Assembly (NCBI RefSeq): GCF_002846365.1
Contig: NZ_PJMW01000002.1
Span: 5,146,001 to 5,210,000 of the forward strand
Direction of reading: 5' to 3'
Length of the DNA: 64,000 nucleotides
Source: Nocardia fluminea
Lineage (GTDB): Bacteria; Actinomycetota; Actinomycetes; Mycobacteriales; Mycobacteriaceae
In this document: positions 41,765-50,165 of the stretch, one piece after another
Numbering within the stretch: the first letter of the stretch is position 1
How the letters are laid out: every line of letters starts with the position of its first letter
Position numbers and translations under genes: made by a program
Notes under the pieces: model-generated
Database searches by the model: none
What the model was told of the DNA's origin: nothing
The model's input: only the letters and a program-made list of their open reading frames with translations

Positions 41765-43135
41765 ATGACAGCGACGTCATCGAAGGCGATCGGAAACGCG
41801 GCCCAGCCGCACCCCTTCGACTACTACTACCGGCCCGGTATGCGACGCCGTCCGTGGCCACCCCGCGCCACCGAGAGCCGTGAGCTGTGGGATGCGGCGC
41901 GCCAACGTTTCGTCGAACCGATGGTTCCGCATTCGCGGCTGGCCGTTCCAGGACCGCTGATCGAGTTGGTCGCCGACCATCAGTGGCAGGGCGACGAGCT
42001 CATGGACAACGTCGTCCTGGCGTTCCGGCGCACCATCGGAATGGCCGAGGGCCGCCGCCTGCTCGAACAGGCGCTGGACCACGGAATCGAATCGGTGCCC
42101 GACGCCCCCGACGAGCTCGTTCGCCTGTTCGCCGGCCTCGACACCGTGCCGGCGTGGCACGACCCGGTGCGCTGGGAACACGGGCGCCGGCTGTGGAATT
42201 CGGCATCCTTCGCCGGGAAGACCGGGATGGCCGTCATGGATGCGCTGGCCACCTTCGTCGGCAACGACGTCTCCACGGCGACCGGAGCCACCGGGCGTTT
42301 CGTCCGCGATTTTCAGCGCCGGATGTTCGAGAGCTACACCTGGTTCTGGAATGTCACGCGCGAGAGCGCCATGGATCGCTACTCGCCGATCTTCAAGGAC
42401 ACGGTCAAGGTCCGCCTGATGCATTCCCAGGTCCGCATCGGCCTGCGCCGCTCTTGGGGAGACGAGTCTTTCGCCACGACCGGCAGTCCGATCTCGTGCA
42501 CCGCGATGCTGATGGGCGCCATCTCCTTCGGCCTGCTGCCGATGCTGGTCGACCGGGCCCACGGACGGCGGCACAGCGCCGCCGACCTCGAGGACGCCTG
42601 GCTGTATTGGGCCTACATCGCCTACGTCTTCGGTGTCGCGGAGGAGGTCATCCCGACCTCGGCCGGCGACGCGATCGAGATCATGAACTACTACCTGCCC
42701 TATACCGGCGGCCCGACGGAGGGCACGGAGAAGATGGCCGGTGCCGCCGCGAGGAACTTGGCGAACGAGGACGGGAAATTGGGGGCAAAATCCCTCGCGA
42801 TGGTCGGCCCGCTGCTCGGTGTGATGGCCTACTTCGGTGGCGAACTCGCTGTCCGCGCTCTCATTGCCACCACCCCCGTGCGGCGTGTGCGGCTGACTCC
42901 GTGGATACGGTTCACCGGCCTGCTGGTCCACACCAATATCTGGGTCAACCGCCTCGCCGACTCGATCCCGTTGCGCGCCATACGGTTACGTAGGCGAGCG
43001 CGCCGTGGCGACCGCTTCTGGCGCGTCAACGTGATGATCTCCCGCGCGTCGGCGCGACGCCAGGGCATCCGCGCCACGCCCTACGACCACCATGACGCGA
43101 CACCGTCCACATCAGCCGGCTGCCCGCTCCACTGA
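41765..43135 (+). CDS. Oxygenase MpaB / latex-clearing-protein-like (DUF2236) protein, long form
   Basis: 456 residues, the length of latex-clearing protein. The DUF2236 core is at ~155-320: FVRDFQRRMFESYTWFWNVTRESAMDRYSPIFKDTVKVRLMHSQVRIGLRRSWG, with conserved Arg and His helices that hold b-type haem in Lcp. A hydrophobic helix pair lies near 350-400. No Tat or Sec signal is visible, unlike secreted Lcp, so a cytoplasmic hydrophobic substrate is more likely. Divergent TetR upstream. Confidence 0.82.
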   Translation: MTATSSKAIGNAAQPHPFDYYYRPGMRRRPWPPRATESRELWDAARQRFVEPMVPHSRLAVPGPLIELVADHQWQGDELMDNVVLAFRRTIGMAEGRRLLEQALDHGIESVPDAPDELVRLFAGLDTVPAWHDPVRWEHGRRLWNSASFAGKTGMAVMDALATFVGNDVSTATGATGRFVRDFQRRMFESYTWFWNVTRESAMDRYSPIFKDTVKVRLMHSQVRIGLRRSWGDESFATTGSPISCTAMLMGAISFGLLPMLVDRAHGRRHSAADLEDAWLYWAYIAYVFGVAEEVIPTSAGDAIEIMNYYLPYTGGPTEGTEKMAGAAARNLANEDGKLGAKSLAMVGPLLGVMAYFGGELAVRALIATTPVRRVRLTPWIRFTGLLVHTNIWVNRLADSIPLRAIRLRRRARRGDRFWRVNVMISRASARRQGIRATPYDHHDATPSTSAGCPLH

Positions 43136-43204
43136 GTCCGTGTCCGCACGTCGTTGCCACCGGCCGATATCAGGAGGCCGGGGATCATTCCTGCGACATG
43201 GCCA

Positions 43205-43564
43205 TCAATCCGCCGTGCTGGCGTGTGCCGCGATGATTCGCCAGCCCTGCGCATCGTCGTGCAGCCAGGAACGCGTGTAGCGCATCCTGGCTCCGAAGGG
43301 TTCGCCGTTGACGGTCCCCTCGACGGTCCCGAGAAACCAGGTCACCCCGGCGCGCCCGTCGGTGAGTACCTTCAGCTCTTCCTCGACCAGGGCCGTCACG
43401 ACCTGGGTCCGGGTGCGGTGAAGCTCGAGATCGTCTGCCTTGGTGTAGACGTCCGCACCGAAGGTGAAGACCAACCGGTCATCCAGCAGACGATCCAGCG
43501 CCTGCACGTCCCCGGCAAGTTGCGCGGCCTGCAACCGCCGCTCAGCGTCCCGCAAGTTCTCCAT
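43205..43564 (-). CDS. NTF2-like / SnoaL (DUF4440) protein
   Basis: 119 residues with the NTF2-fold cone pattern: NLRDAERRLQAAQLAGDVQALDRLLDDRLVFTFGADVYTKADDLELHRT and a C-terminal TRSWLHDDAQGWRIIAAHAS. Function unknown (small-ligand binding or ketosteroid-isomerase-like). ATG 43564 is used. Convergent with the MpaB gene. Confidence 0.8.
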   Translation of the reverse strand: MENLRDAERRLQAAQLAGDVQALDRLLDDRLVFTFGADVYTKADDLELHRTRTQVVTALVEEELKVLTDGRAGVTWFLGTVEGTVNGEPFGARMRYTRSWLHDDAQGWRIIAAHASTAD

Positions 43565-43843
43565 GCCCCTCACCCTGCCAGCCGATGTCGCACTCGCGCC
43601 ACGATGTTCGCGTTCGGCTGAGACTGGTCAGCCGAACGCTGACCGGCGCGCGAAGGCGGTTGTGGCGACATATTTCGTGGAGCGCCGGGCCGGCGACGTG
43701 GGTTTGACGGCCGGGTGACGTCGGGGTGGTTGCCGCGGTCGGCGCCGAGAGTCCGATGTCGACCCGGTGGTGCGCCCGTGTAGCAGTCCCACTGCGCGGG
43801 ACTTTGCCGCTGCGCGGTTCGGTCCGCTGTTAGCGTGCGATAG

Positions 43844-44476
43844 ATGAAACGTGTTACTGCATCGTTCGTCGCCGGTGTCGCGGCCGCGCTCCTGGCCCCA
43901 CTGCCCGCCGCGGGCGCTGACACCGGTTCGTCGTCCCCGTCCGGTGGCGGCTCGTCCTCGTTGTCGGGCAACAAGTCCGAGTTGCCGCCGTACGCGCAGT
44001 GGATCGGTGAGATCACTCCCGTCGTGGCCGAGGCGAAGACCTATCTGGCCGGTCGCCTGCCGGGCGCGACCAGGCCCGCGATCGTCTTCGACATCGACAA
44101 CACGACGCTGGAAACCACCTACAACACCGGCCTGATCATTCCGGCGATCCAGCCGGTGCTCGGCCTGGCGACCTGGGCGAAACAGAACGGCGCCGCGATC
44201 ATCTTCGTCACCGGCAGGCCCGCCCTGGTCAACGCCTACTCACAGACGAACCTGACCTCGGTCGGCTACCCGGTCGACGCGCTGTACGGCAGTGCGCCGA
44301 CCACGCTGTCGGCGGGCAATGCCGGCCTGGCCGAGTACAAGACCGCGAGCCGAGCCGACATCGAAAGCAAGGGCTACACGATCGTCGCCAATATCGGCAA
44401 CAGCCCGACGGACCTGTCCGGCGGGCATGCCGAGCGCACCTTCAAGTTCCCGGACTACGACGGCGCGTTGAACTGA
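43844..44476 (+). CDS. Secreted HAD-family acid phosphatase
   Basis: 210 residues. A signal peptide (KRVTASFVAGVAAALLAPLPAAGA) is followed by a Ser/Gly-rich spacer and a HAD phosphatase core with nucleophile Asp83 in VFDIDNTTLETT, IIFVTGRP and NIGNSPTDLSGGHAERTFKFPD. Matches the PF03767-type acid phosphatases, acting outside the cell on phosphomonoesters. Confidence 0.88.
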   Translation: MKRVTASFVAGVAAALLAPLPAAGADTGSSSPSGGGSSSLSGNKSELPPYAQWIGEITPVVAEAKTYLAGRLPGATRPAIVFDIDNTTLETTYNTGLIIPAIQPVLGLATWAKQNGAAIIFVTGRPALVNAYSQTNLTSVGYPVDALYGSAPTTLSAGNAGLAEYKTASRADIESKGYTIVANIGNSPTDLSGGHAERTFKFPDYDGALN

Positions 44477-44731
44477 TCCGACGGGCTGGTCGCCGTTTCG
44501 GCCGTGGCCAGGTGCGCGTGCGGAAGTCGGACAGATCTGGCGAAATTCTCTGCATCCGCGGGTAATCGGCGGGGTGGCGATCGGGAGGGTGCCCATAGGT
44601 TGGGTCGCGCCATCCCTGGGGTGGGTATCGGGAATCCGGCTGCACCGGGATCGTTGGTGTCACACCGGAAACGGTGTCGGAGAGGGTTGATCACGGGTGT
44701 CGGTCCCTCTGCTCCAGATCAGAGGCAAACG
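44477..44731 (+). other. Intergenic region with GNRA-capped hairpin before DUF732 gene
   Basis: ACACCG-GAAA-CGGTGT (44662-44677) forms a 6-bp stem with a GNRA tetraloop; an AGAGGG/CCCTCT pair surrounds the next segment to about 44714. It may be a structured 5' leader. No known riboswitch consensus was matched. Confidence 0.3.
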
Positions 44732-45115
44732 ATGTTCCTGCGACGAATTCATCTGCGTACCAACGTACTAGCGGTCAGCCTGGCTTTCGCGATTGCCGGT
44801 GCCGCAGTCGCGGGCTGCGACCCGGCAACCCAGCCTCGCAGCGCCGACGTCACCACGACCCCCGCCGCCGAAGCAACCGAGTTCAGCACCGATGAAGCGT
44901 CGTTCCTCGAGGAGATCAGAATCAACGACGCGGCCCTGCCGGGTAAGTCGGCGAAGGAACTGGTCGCCGCGGGCTACGCGACGTGTGAACACCTGCGTGG
45001 CGGCGTGTCCGTGCTGGACGAGACGTCCGCGGTCGAGCGGACCTACCGATTCGATCAGGGACCGCTGTTCGTCAGCGCCGCGACCACGAATCTGTGCCCG
45101 GACTTCGCCTCATGA
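44732..45115 (+). CDS. DUF732-domain lipoprotein
   Basis: 127 residues. Lipobox VAGC (Cys29) after a hydrophobic stretch, a Thr/Ala linker, then a DUF732 domain (FLEEIRINDAALPGKSAKELVAAGYATCEHLRGGVS ... SAATTNLCPDF) with two Cys likely forming a disulfide. The family is abundant in mycobacteria and nocardiae, exported, function unknown. The frame is open upstream to 44504, but the lipoprotein start at 44732 is clear. Confidence 0.87.
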   Translation: MFLRRIHLRTNVLAVSLAFAIAGAAVAGCDPATQPRSADVTTTPAAEATEFSTDEASFLEEIRINDAALPGKSAKELVAAGYATCEHLRGGVSVLDETSAVERTYRFDQGPLFVSAATTNLCPDFAS

Positions 45116-45171
45116 CTACCACGGGGCATGAGCGCCGTTCTCCTTCCCGAGCGGAGGCGAAGCCATCCTGA

Positions 45172-46653
45172 TCAGGGGCCGAGTGGGCCGCAGCGAACAT
45201 CGAATCGTGTGCGCACAGTGTCGAGGGTGTGCCGGAGGTGCGCGCGTCCGCGGCGGTGGGTGAGCAGGAACCGCGTTGTCGCGATCATGCGGCGCGGCAA
45301 CGGGTACCAGCGATCGAGATCGATGCCGCAATCGAGGAGCGCTCTGCTCGGGATGCTGTCGACGACAAGGCTGAGGTTGTGCACGGCCAGCGTGCCGAGC
45401 ACGTACGGCAGTGCCGCGTTCGACTTCTTGCGGAGATCCAGCGCGTCGAGTTCGTACAGCGGGACTTCCCTGAGCTTGTCCAGGAACAGTAGGTGGGTCA
45501 GGAAGTAGCCCATGTACGAGGTCAAATGGAAGGTGGCAGAGCGCGGTTGCAGCGAGATGATCGCACCGCTGTCGGAAACATAGGGCTCATAGGGCGGTGG
45601 CGGGTCGCCGCGCAGAATGTATCCGGTGCAGTTCACTATCCAGCTGCCCGGTTGAATCGTTTTCGCCGATCCGCTGCGGAACACCAGGTCGGTCTCGCCG
45701 TCACGGTCGACGGCATCGACGACGTGATCCATGATCAGCTCGTTCAGGCCGTCGGCAATCGTCTTGTTCTCCGAGCCGGACAGCAAGCCCAGCAGGTAGT
45801 TGCCTGTGGTGGGGGTCAACCACGTGCCATAGGTTGTGCGCAACCAATGCGCGACATCGGTCTCGTTCGTTCCGTCGAAGCGCCGACCCAGTTCCGTGAA
45901 AATGTGGGTTGCCGGCGTGCCGCCCCACCATCGTCGGCCGCCGACAGGGAACAAGCGGTCACGGTCCGAAAAGAACGTGCCGGAACCTGCCACGAGGTTC
46001 ACTTCCCGGCCGGGGTATTCGGTGATCAGCGTGTGCGCGGTATCCATCGCGGTCTTTCCACCGCCCACTATCCACACAGGGGTGTCGCTCGCCCGCATCT
46101 CGTCTCCCCGCATATCGCAGAAGTCGGGTGACACCGACGCGACACGTTCGCTGGAGAGCTCGAGCGGTTCGTTGGGCACGACCCCGAATCCGCCGGCTTT
46201 GATCAGTTGCGTCGTTTCGACAACCATCACCCGCCCGTCCGACGACGTGCAGGTGAGGCGCACGATCCCGTCGGACTCCTCGTGCGACTCCAGCGCCCAG
46301 CCGAAATACTCGTCCACTTGCACTCGTTGTCCGACCACCTCGAGGCAGTGTTCGAAGTGGGCGAGCACCTCGTCCTTGGTTGCCAGATAGGAGCGATCCC
46401 GGCCGAGTGTCCACTCGATATTGCCCGCGGTGAACAGGCCGTGCGGTTGGTGCAGTCGCACGTAAGCGTAGGTATCGACCCACATACCGCCGGAACGCTC
46501 ACGCCGATCGACCAAAATTATTTTCTGCGAGCGAGACAAGTATCGGCTGGCGACGAATAGTGCGTTTACTCCGGCGATCCCGGCTCCGACAATGCACACG
46601 TCGCAGCGCTCTACCCGAACTGAGGTCTCGGCCGGCGCGGCGATATCTGTCAC
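45172..46653 (-). CDS. FAD-dependent monooxygenase-like oxidoreductase
   Basis: 493 residues. An FAD-binding GAGIAGVNA motif (near 27) and a second nucleotide motif VGGGKTAMDTAHTL are in the order of flavin-containing monooxygenases, with VNCTGYILRGD before the FAD-binding end. The FMO fingerprint FxGxxxHxxx(Y/F) is not exact. A cytosolic enzyme that oxygenates or oxidises a small lipophilic substrate is the likely role. GTG 46653 has AGGAGG five bases upstream. A palindrome (46782-46796) precedes it. Confidence 0.82.
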   Translation of the reverse strand: MTDIAAPAETSVRVERCDVCIVGAGIAGVNALFVASRYLSRSQKIILVDRRERSGGMWVDTYAYVRLHQPHGLFTAGNIEWTLGRDRSYLATKDEVLAHFEHCLEVVGQRVQVDEYFGWALESHEESDGIVRLTCTSSDGRVMVVETTQLIKAGGFGVVPNEPLELSSERVASVSPDFCDMRGDEMRASDTPVWIVGGGKTAMDTAHTLITEYPGREVNLVAGSGTFFSDRDRLFPVGGRRWWGGTPATHIFTELGRRFDGTNETDVAHWLRTTYGTWLTPTTGNYLLGLLSGSENKTIADGLNELIMDHVVDAVDRDGETDLVFRSGSAKTIQPGSWIVNCTGYILRGDPPPPYEPYVSDSGAIISLQPRSATFHLTSYMGYFLTHLLFLDKLREVPLYELDALDLRKKSNAALPYVLGTLAVHNLSLVVDSIPSRALLDCGIDLDRWYPLPRRMIATTRFLLTHRRGRAHLRHTLDTVRTRFDVRCGPLGP

Positions 46654-46781
46654 CGCAACCTCCTGAGGAGCATCATGATGCAGCGAGCGTGGCTGCGGTG
46701 ACGGCACACTTCACGGTGTCTTGGTTGCGACCACCTGGTCGATAACGATCCTCCTCGCAGTCGGCATGAATGTCACCGATA

Positions 46782-46796
46782 CTTAGTTGTACTAAG
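46782..46796. promoter_or_regulatory. 15-bp palindrome between FAD oxidoreductase and coiled-coil gene
   Basis: CTTAGT-TGT-ACTAAG is a perfect dyad, 129 bp upstream of GTG 46653. Candidate repressor site for the minus-strand oxidoreductase. Confidence 0.45.
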
Positions 46797-46860
46797 AGCT
46801 TTTCGGGTTCGGTTGAACGAATTCGAAATGTGGCATCGGGTCGAAGCGTCTACCTGGATC

Positions 46861-46884
46861 GTTTGTCTTTTCCACCGTGGGTAG
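46861..46884 (+). promoter_or_regulatory. SigB/SigF-type promoter candidate
   Basis: GTTT, 14 bases, GGGTAG fits the stress-sigma pattern GnnT-n14/16-GGGTA and lies 45 bp before ATG 46929. Confidence 0.5.
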
Positions 46885-46928
46885 TCCGAGGGTGTAAGGA
46901 CAATACGGGGGATGCGAGGAGCAGAAGA

Positions 46929-47324
46929 ATGAGTACCACCAGTGTGATTGTCACTATCGTCGTTGCGGTCGTAGTCCTCATCGTTCTTGCTGCCGTCATT
47001 CGGGCGATGGCGCGTAGTCGACGTGAACACCGGCGGGTCGATGCCGCGGGGATTCGAGAGCGGGCGGCGGAACAGGAACTCGAGGTCGGACAGCGCGAAG
47101 CTCGGGCCGAGGAGATCGCCGCCCGAAGCCGTGCGGCGCAGGCCGAAGCCGACGCCAAGGCCGCTCATGCCGAACAGCTCGCCCAGCAGGCGCAGGTGCA
47201 TCACAGCGACGCGGCGGAATCGCGAGCCGACCTGGACAAAGAATGGGAGCGCGCGGACAAGATCGACCCCGATCGGAAGCCGGGCCAGGCGAAGGAAGAT
47301 CCCGAGCGGCCTCGCACCAGCTGA
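46929..47324 (+). CDS. Membrane-anchored coiled-coil protein, probable stress protein
   Basis: 131 residues. One membrane helix (residues ~5-28, VIVTIVVAVVVLIVLAAVIRAMA), then a cytoplasmic Ala/Glu/Arg/Gln-rich coiled coil to ~105 and a charged tail. No named family. GAGGAG seven bases upstream fixes the start, and the SigB/SigF-like promoter suggests stress control. Confidence 0.72.
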   Translation: MSTTSVIVTIVVAVVVLIVLAAVIRAMARSRREHRRVDAAGIRERAAEQELEVGQREARAEEIAARSRAAQAEADAKAAHAEQLAQQAQVHHSDAAESRADLDKEWERADKIDPDRKPGQAKEDPERPRTS

Positions 47325-47396
47325 GCTGCGCTGAGCCTGAATGCCATGTCCGATTCCAGCCGGACATCGGAGGGTCAGGTCCGTTGAATAGCTCGC

Positions 47397-48167
47397 ATGA
47401 GCGAAACCACCACCCCCGCGACGACAACGGCCTTGGTAACCGGTGCGAGCCGGGGCATCGGCCGTGCCATCGCTGAACGATTGGCCCGAGACGGCGCACT
47501 GGTCGCAGTACATTTCGGTCACAACGACGCGGCCGCCAAAGAGGTGGTCGCCGGGATCGAGTCCGGCGGTGGCAGAGCTTTCGCGGTTCGGGGCGACCTC
47601 GGCTCCACCGATTTCGCGACCCTGCTGGATGATGTGGACGCCGGCTTCGCCGACCTCGGCGCCTCCGCCGGACTGGACATCCTGGTCAACAACGCGGGCA
47701 TGACCGTCATGAAAGGCGTCGGCACCATGACGCCCGCGGAGTTCGACACCCTCTTCGCTACCAACGTGCGCGCCCCGTTCTTCCTGGTGCAGGGCATCCT
47801 CGACCGGCTTCGTGACGGCGGCCGCGTCGTGAATCTGTCCTCGGCTGTCACACGGATGGCGATCCCCGACATCCTGGCCTACACCATGACCAAAGGCGCC
47901 ATCGACAGCTTCACCCGCGTCCTGGCCCAGGCCCTCGGGCCGCGCGGCATCACCGTCAACGCTGTCGCCCCCGGCTATGTACTCACGGATATGAACGCCT
48001 GGCTCATCGACAACCCCGACGGTCAGCGCGAAGCCTCGTCCAACGTCGCCCTCGGTCGCGTCGGCCGTCCCGCCGATATCGCCGACATCGTCGCCTACCT
48101 CGTCAGTGACGACGCCCGGTGGATCACAGGCCAAACCCTCGACGCCAGCGGCGGTACCGCCCTCTGA
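47397..48167 (+). CDS. Short-chain dehydrogenase (3-oxoacyl-ACP reductase-like)
   Basis: 256 residues. GASRGIGRA near 16-24, NNAG near 97 and catalytic Y162-T-M-T-K166 are intact; the C-terminal TGQTLDASGGTAL is typical of FabG-like reductases. NADPH use is likely from the Arg in the GASRGIG loop. No strong ribosome-binding site is seen, so it may be leaderless. Substrate unknown. Confidence 0.87.
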   Translation: MSETTTPATTTALVTGASRGIGRAIAERLARDGALVAVHFGHNDAAAKEVVAGIESGGGRAFAVRGDLGSTDFATLLDDVDAGFADLGASAGLDILVNNAGMTVMKGVGTMTPAEFDTLFATNVRAPFFLVQGILDRLRDGGRVVNLSSAVTRMAIPDILAYTMTKGAIDSFTRVLAQALGPRGITVNAVAPGYVLTDMNAWLIDNPDGQREASSNVALGRVGRPADIADIVAYLVSDDARWITGQTLDASGGTAL

Positions 48168-48278
48168 ATCGCCAGGATCATCTCGTGCGGGTGGTCCTCG
48201 GCATCTGCGGTGGGTTGCGTTCGAGGTCCGATATCCACCCGGCGGTTTCGCACCTGTCCGTACGGGCAAGCGCCCGCT

Positions 48279-48569
48279 ATGGGTACTGATGAGCAAGCAC
48301 AGACGCCGAACTCCGAGCAGCCCGGTAGCGGCGATGCCTCCGGTAGCGAGATCACGGTGGAGATCCTGCGTGAACTGCTGGGCAGCGAGGCTGCCGACGC
48401 GCGGTTGGTGCTCGAAGCCGGCCGCGTGCGGATCGCTTCGGACTCCGGCGGGCTGGTCCTCATCAGCCGCGAGGAGTTGCTCGACCGCGTGGGTACCGAC
48501 CCGGACGCGACCGAATTGACCGAACAAGCCGGCCTGCTGAACACCGAAGTCCGGCTCCGCGGGGCCTGA
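48279..48569 (+). CDS. Hypothetical protein, 96 aa
   Basis: A disordered N-terminal third (DEQAQTPNSEQPGSGDASG) and a small alpha/beta remainder (EITVEILRELLGSEAADARLVLEAGRVRIASDSGGLVLISREELLDRVG). No family recognised. ATG 48279 is used; the open frame extends to 48210. Confidence 0.55.
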   Translation: MGTDEQAQTPNSEQPGSGDASGSEITVEILRELLGSEAADARLVLEAGRVRIASDSGGLVLISREELLDRVGTDPDATELTEQAGLLNTEVRLRGA

Positions 48570-48671
48570 CCGCCTTCAGCCTGGCCATCGCCCGCGCGCT
48601 CGTCGGCGTCCATGCCCTCGACCGGCCCACGACACCGCGTTTGCGCCCGGGATCGATCATGAGATAGCGTA

Positions 48672-48698
48672 CTGAACATGTTCAATGAACATGTTCAG
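48672..48698. promoter_or_regulatory. Double palindromic operator lying over the TetR start codon
   Basis: Two copies of the perfect palindrome TGAACATGTTCA (48673-48684 and 48686-48697) are separated by a single A, and the whole 27 bp is itself symmetric. The ATG of the TetR gene (48678) is inside the first copy, so bound repressor would cover the start of its own gene. Confidence 0.7.
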
Positions 48699-49280
48699 TC
48701 GCGGTCGGAGCAACAAGCGGCGACGCGACAGAAGGTCTTGGCGGCAGCCGAACGGCTCTTCCGTGCCCAAGGCTTCAAGGCGACCACGATTCGGCAGATC
48801 GCCGCCGAAGCGAATGTGAGCACCGGGACCGTCATGGCGGCCGGCGAAAAGGACGCGCTGCTCGTCTCGCTCTTCGACAACTGGATCACCGCGGTGCACA
48901 ACAGCAGGAAAACCGAACTCGCACCGTCGACCACGACCGCGACCACCGAGGACGTACTGAAGCTCTTCGAGCCCTTCGTCGGACATTTCGCGGTCGACTC
49001 CGAGCTCTCGCGTGAGTATCTCGCGATCCTCGTCCGCGGAAACCACGAGTCGGTGATCTTTCGAGACCTCGCGCTAGCCCTGCTCGGGGAACTCGAAACC
49101 GTGCTCGCCCGATCAGCGTTACCCCGCAACCAGGTCGGTCCCGGCGCCCGGACCATCTATCTCGCCTACCTCGGGTTGCTGATGACCGCGGCCAGCGGTG
49201 CCATCGCGATGCCCGAGGCGGCCGAGCAACTACGACAGACCATCGAATTCGTCATCGCGCATCCCGAAGGAAACCCATGA
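48678..49280 (+). CDS. TetR/AcrR-family regulator with operator-embedded start
   Basis: 200 residues. Canonical DNA-binding domain (TRQKVLAAAERLFRAQGFKATTIRQIAAEANVSTGTVMAAGEKDALL), with MAAGEKDALL in place of the usual YYHFxxKxxL. The first seven codons are part of the palindromic operator, so it is probably leaderless or has a very short leader and represses itself. It is coupled to the next gene by an ATGA overlap. Confidence 0.87.
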   Translation: MFNEHVQSRSEQQAATRQKVLAAAERLFRAQGFKATTIRQIAAEANVSTGTVMAAGEKDALLVSLFDNWITAVHNSRKTELAPSTTTATTEDVLKLFEPFVGHFAVDSELSREYLAILVRGNHESVIFRDLALALLGELETVLARSALPRNQVGPGARTIYLAYLGLLMTAASGAIAMPEAAEQLRQTIEFVIAHPEGNP

Positions 49281-49633
49281 TCCACGCTTCCCAACCTTGG
49301 TGGCTACCAGCACTTCTCGCGCTATCGCTGTTCGCCGACGCGCTCATGTCCGTGCGTCCGCCGATGTTCATTCAGCGATGCCTCGACGGCGTCCGGTTTC
49401 CCCGCGACTGGTGGTGGACGCTGATCGCCATCAAGCTGGCGGCCACAGCCGGTCTCCTTGCCGGACTGAAGTATCCCGGCGTCGGATTCGCCACCGCGGT
49501 AGGCGTTATCGCCTATTTCGTGTGCGCCGCGTACTCCCACTACCGGGCCCGGTTCCTCGGATACGAGTTCTGGATCAACTGCCTCGGCATGCTGGCCCTG
49601 TCGGTGGCGGCGGCGATCACGTACGTGGTGTGA
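49277..49633 (+). CDS. DoxX-like small membrane protein
   Basis: 118 residues with four predicted membrane helices (LPALLALSLFADALMSVR, TLIAIKLAATAGLLAGL, GFATAVGVIAYFVCAAYSHY, FWINCLGMLALSVAAAITYVV), the DoxX_2 pattern. Translationally coupled to the upstream TetR (ATGA). A stem-loop terminator follows. Confidence 0.8.
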   Translation: MIHASQPWWLPALLALSLFADALMSVRPPMFIQRCLDGVRFPRDWWWTLIAIKLAATAGLLAGLKYPGVGFATAVGVIAYFVCAAYSHYRARFLGYEFWINCLGMLALSVAAAITYVV

Positions 49634-49661
49634 GCGGCAGCGCTGTTCGATAACCGACTCT

Positions 49662-49692
49662 GGTCCGCCGCACGGGGCAGCGGCGGCGGACC
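49662..49692 (+). terminator. Stem-loop terminator after TetR/DoxX pair
   Basis: GGTCCGCCGC (49662-49671) and GCGGCGGACC (49683-49692) form a perfect 10-bp stem with an 11-base loop. Confidence 0.55.
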
Positions 49693-50165
49693 GCGGGATC
49701 AACGGCTACTGATCATGCGCAGGCTGCCGTCCTTCGGCCATCTCGAAGCCCTTCGGCTAGCGGTTCCGGGGCGGAATTCGGCCGCGCTGAAATCGCCATT
49801 TCTCGATCCGCGATAGGCGCACGGACACTCACTTTCGTGTGCTCCGCTCCCTGGCGGCGGCGTCGCCCCTCTGCACGAAACTGCAAGAAACTCGGCCCGG
49901 CCTGACTGGCATCACGAGGCGCGCAGGTACCACCGACGGCTTGCACGTGGGAAGAATCAATAGTTACAAGCTATGTCACACGCGAACCGAGCGTTGGCTT
50001 CGCGGAGATCGGGCGCGTCGGTAGATGCATCGAGAACTGGGGCATAGTCCATGAAAAGCCTGATAGGAACGTATCTTCCACCTCGGATTCCCTCCATCGA
50101 ACCCTGTGTGTACGGTCTACTCCATTCCCGCAGCAAAGTGTCACACATCACAGAGGGGTTTAATT
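49693..50165. other. Intergenic region without recognised gene
   Basis: About 470 bp, lower in GC near 49960-50160, containing only short non-credible frames. The last 150 bp should hold the lipase promoter; TGTCACA at 50139-50145 is noted but lacks the ECF41 -10. No repeat or RNA was recognised. Confidence 0.5.

Noticed and set aside
43160..43181. CCGGCC/GGCCGG stem between the MpaB and NTF2-like genes as a terminator
   Set aside because: A six-base GC stem with a 10-base loop is weak and expected by chance in DNA this GC-rich.
44560..44731. Candidate cyclic di-AMP or other riboswitch upstream of the DUF732 lipoprotein
   Set aside because: The GNRA hairpin and paired purine/pyrimidine tracts are present, but no known riboswitch core could be matched by eye.
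50139..50145. TGTCACA upstream of the first lipase as a second ECF41 promoter
   Set aside because: No CGTC-like -10 occurs at the required spacing.
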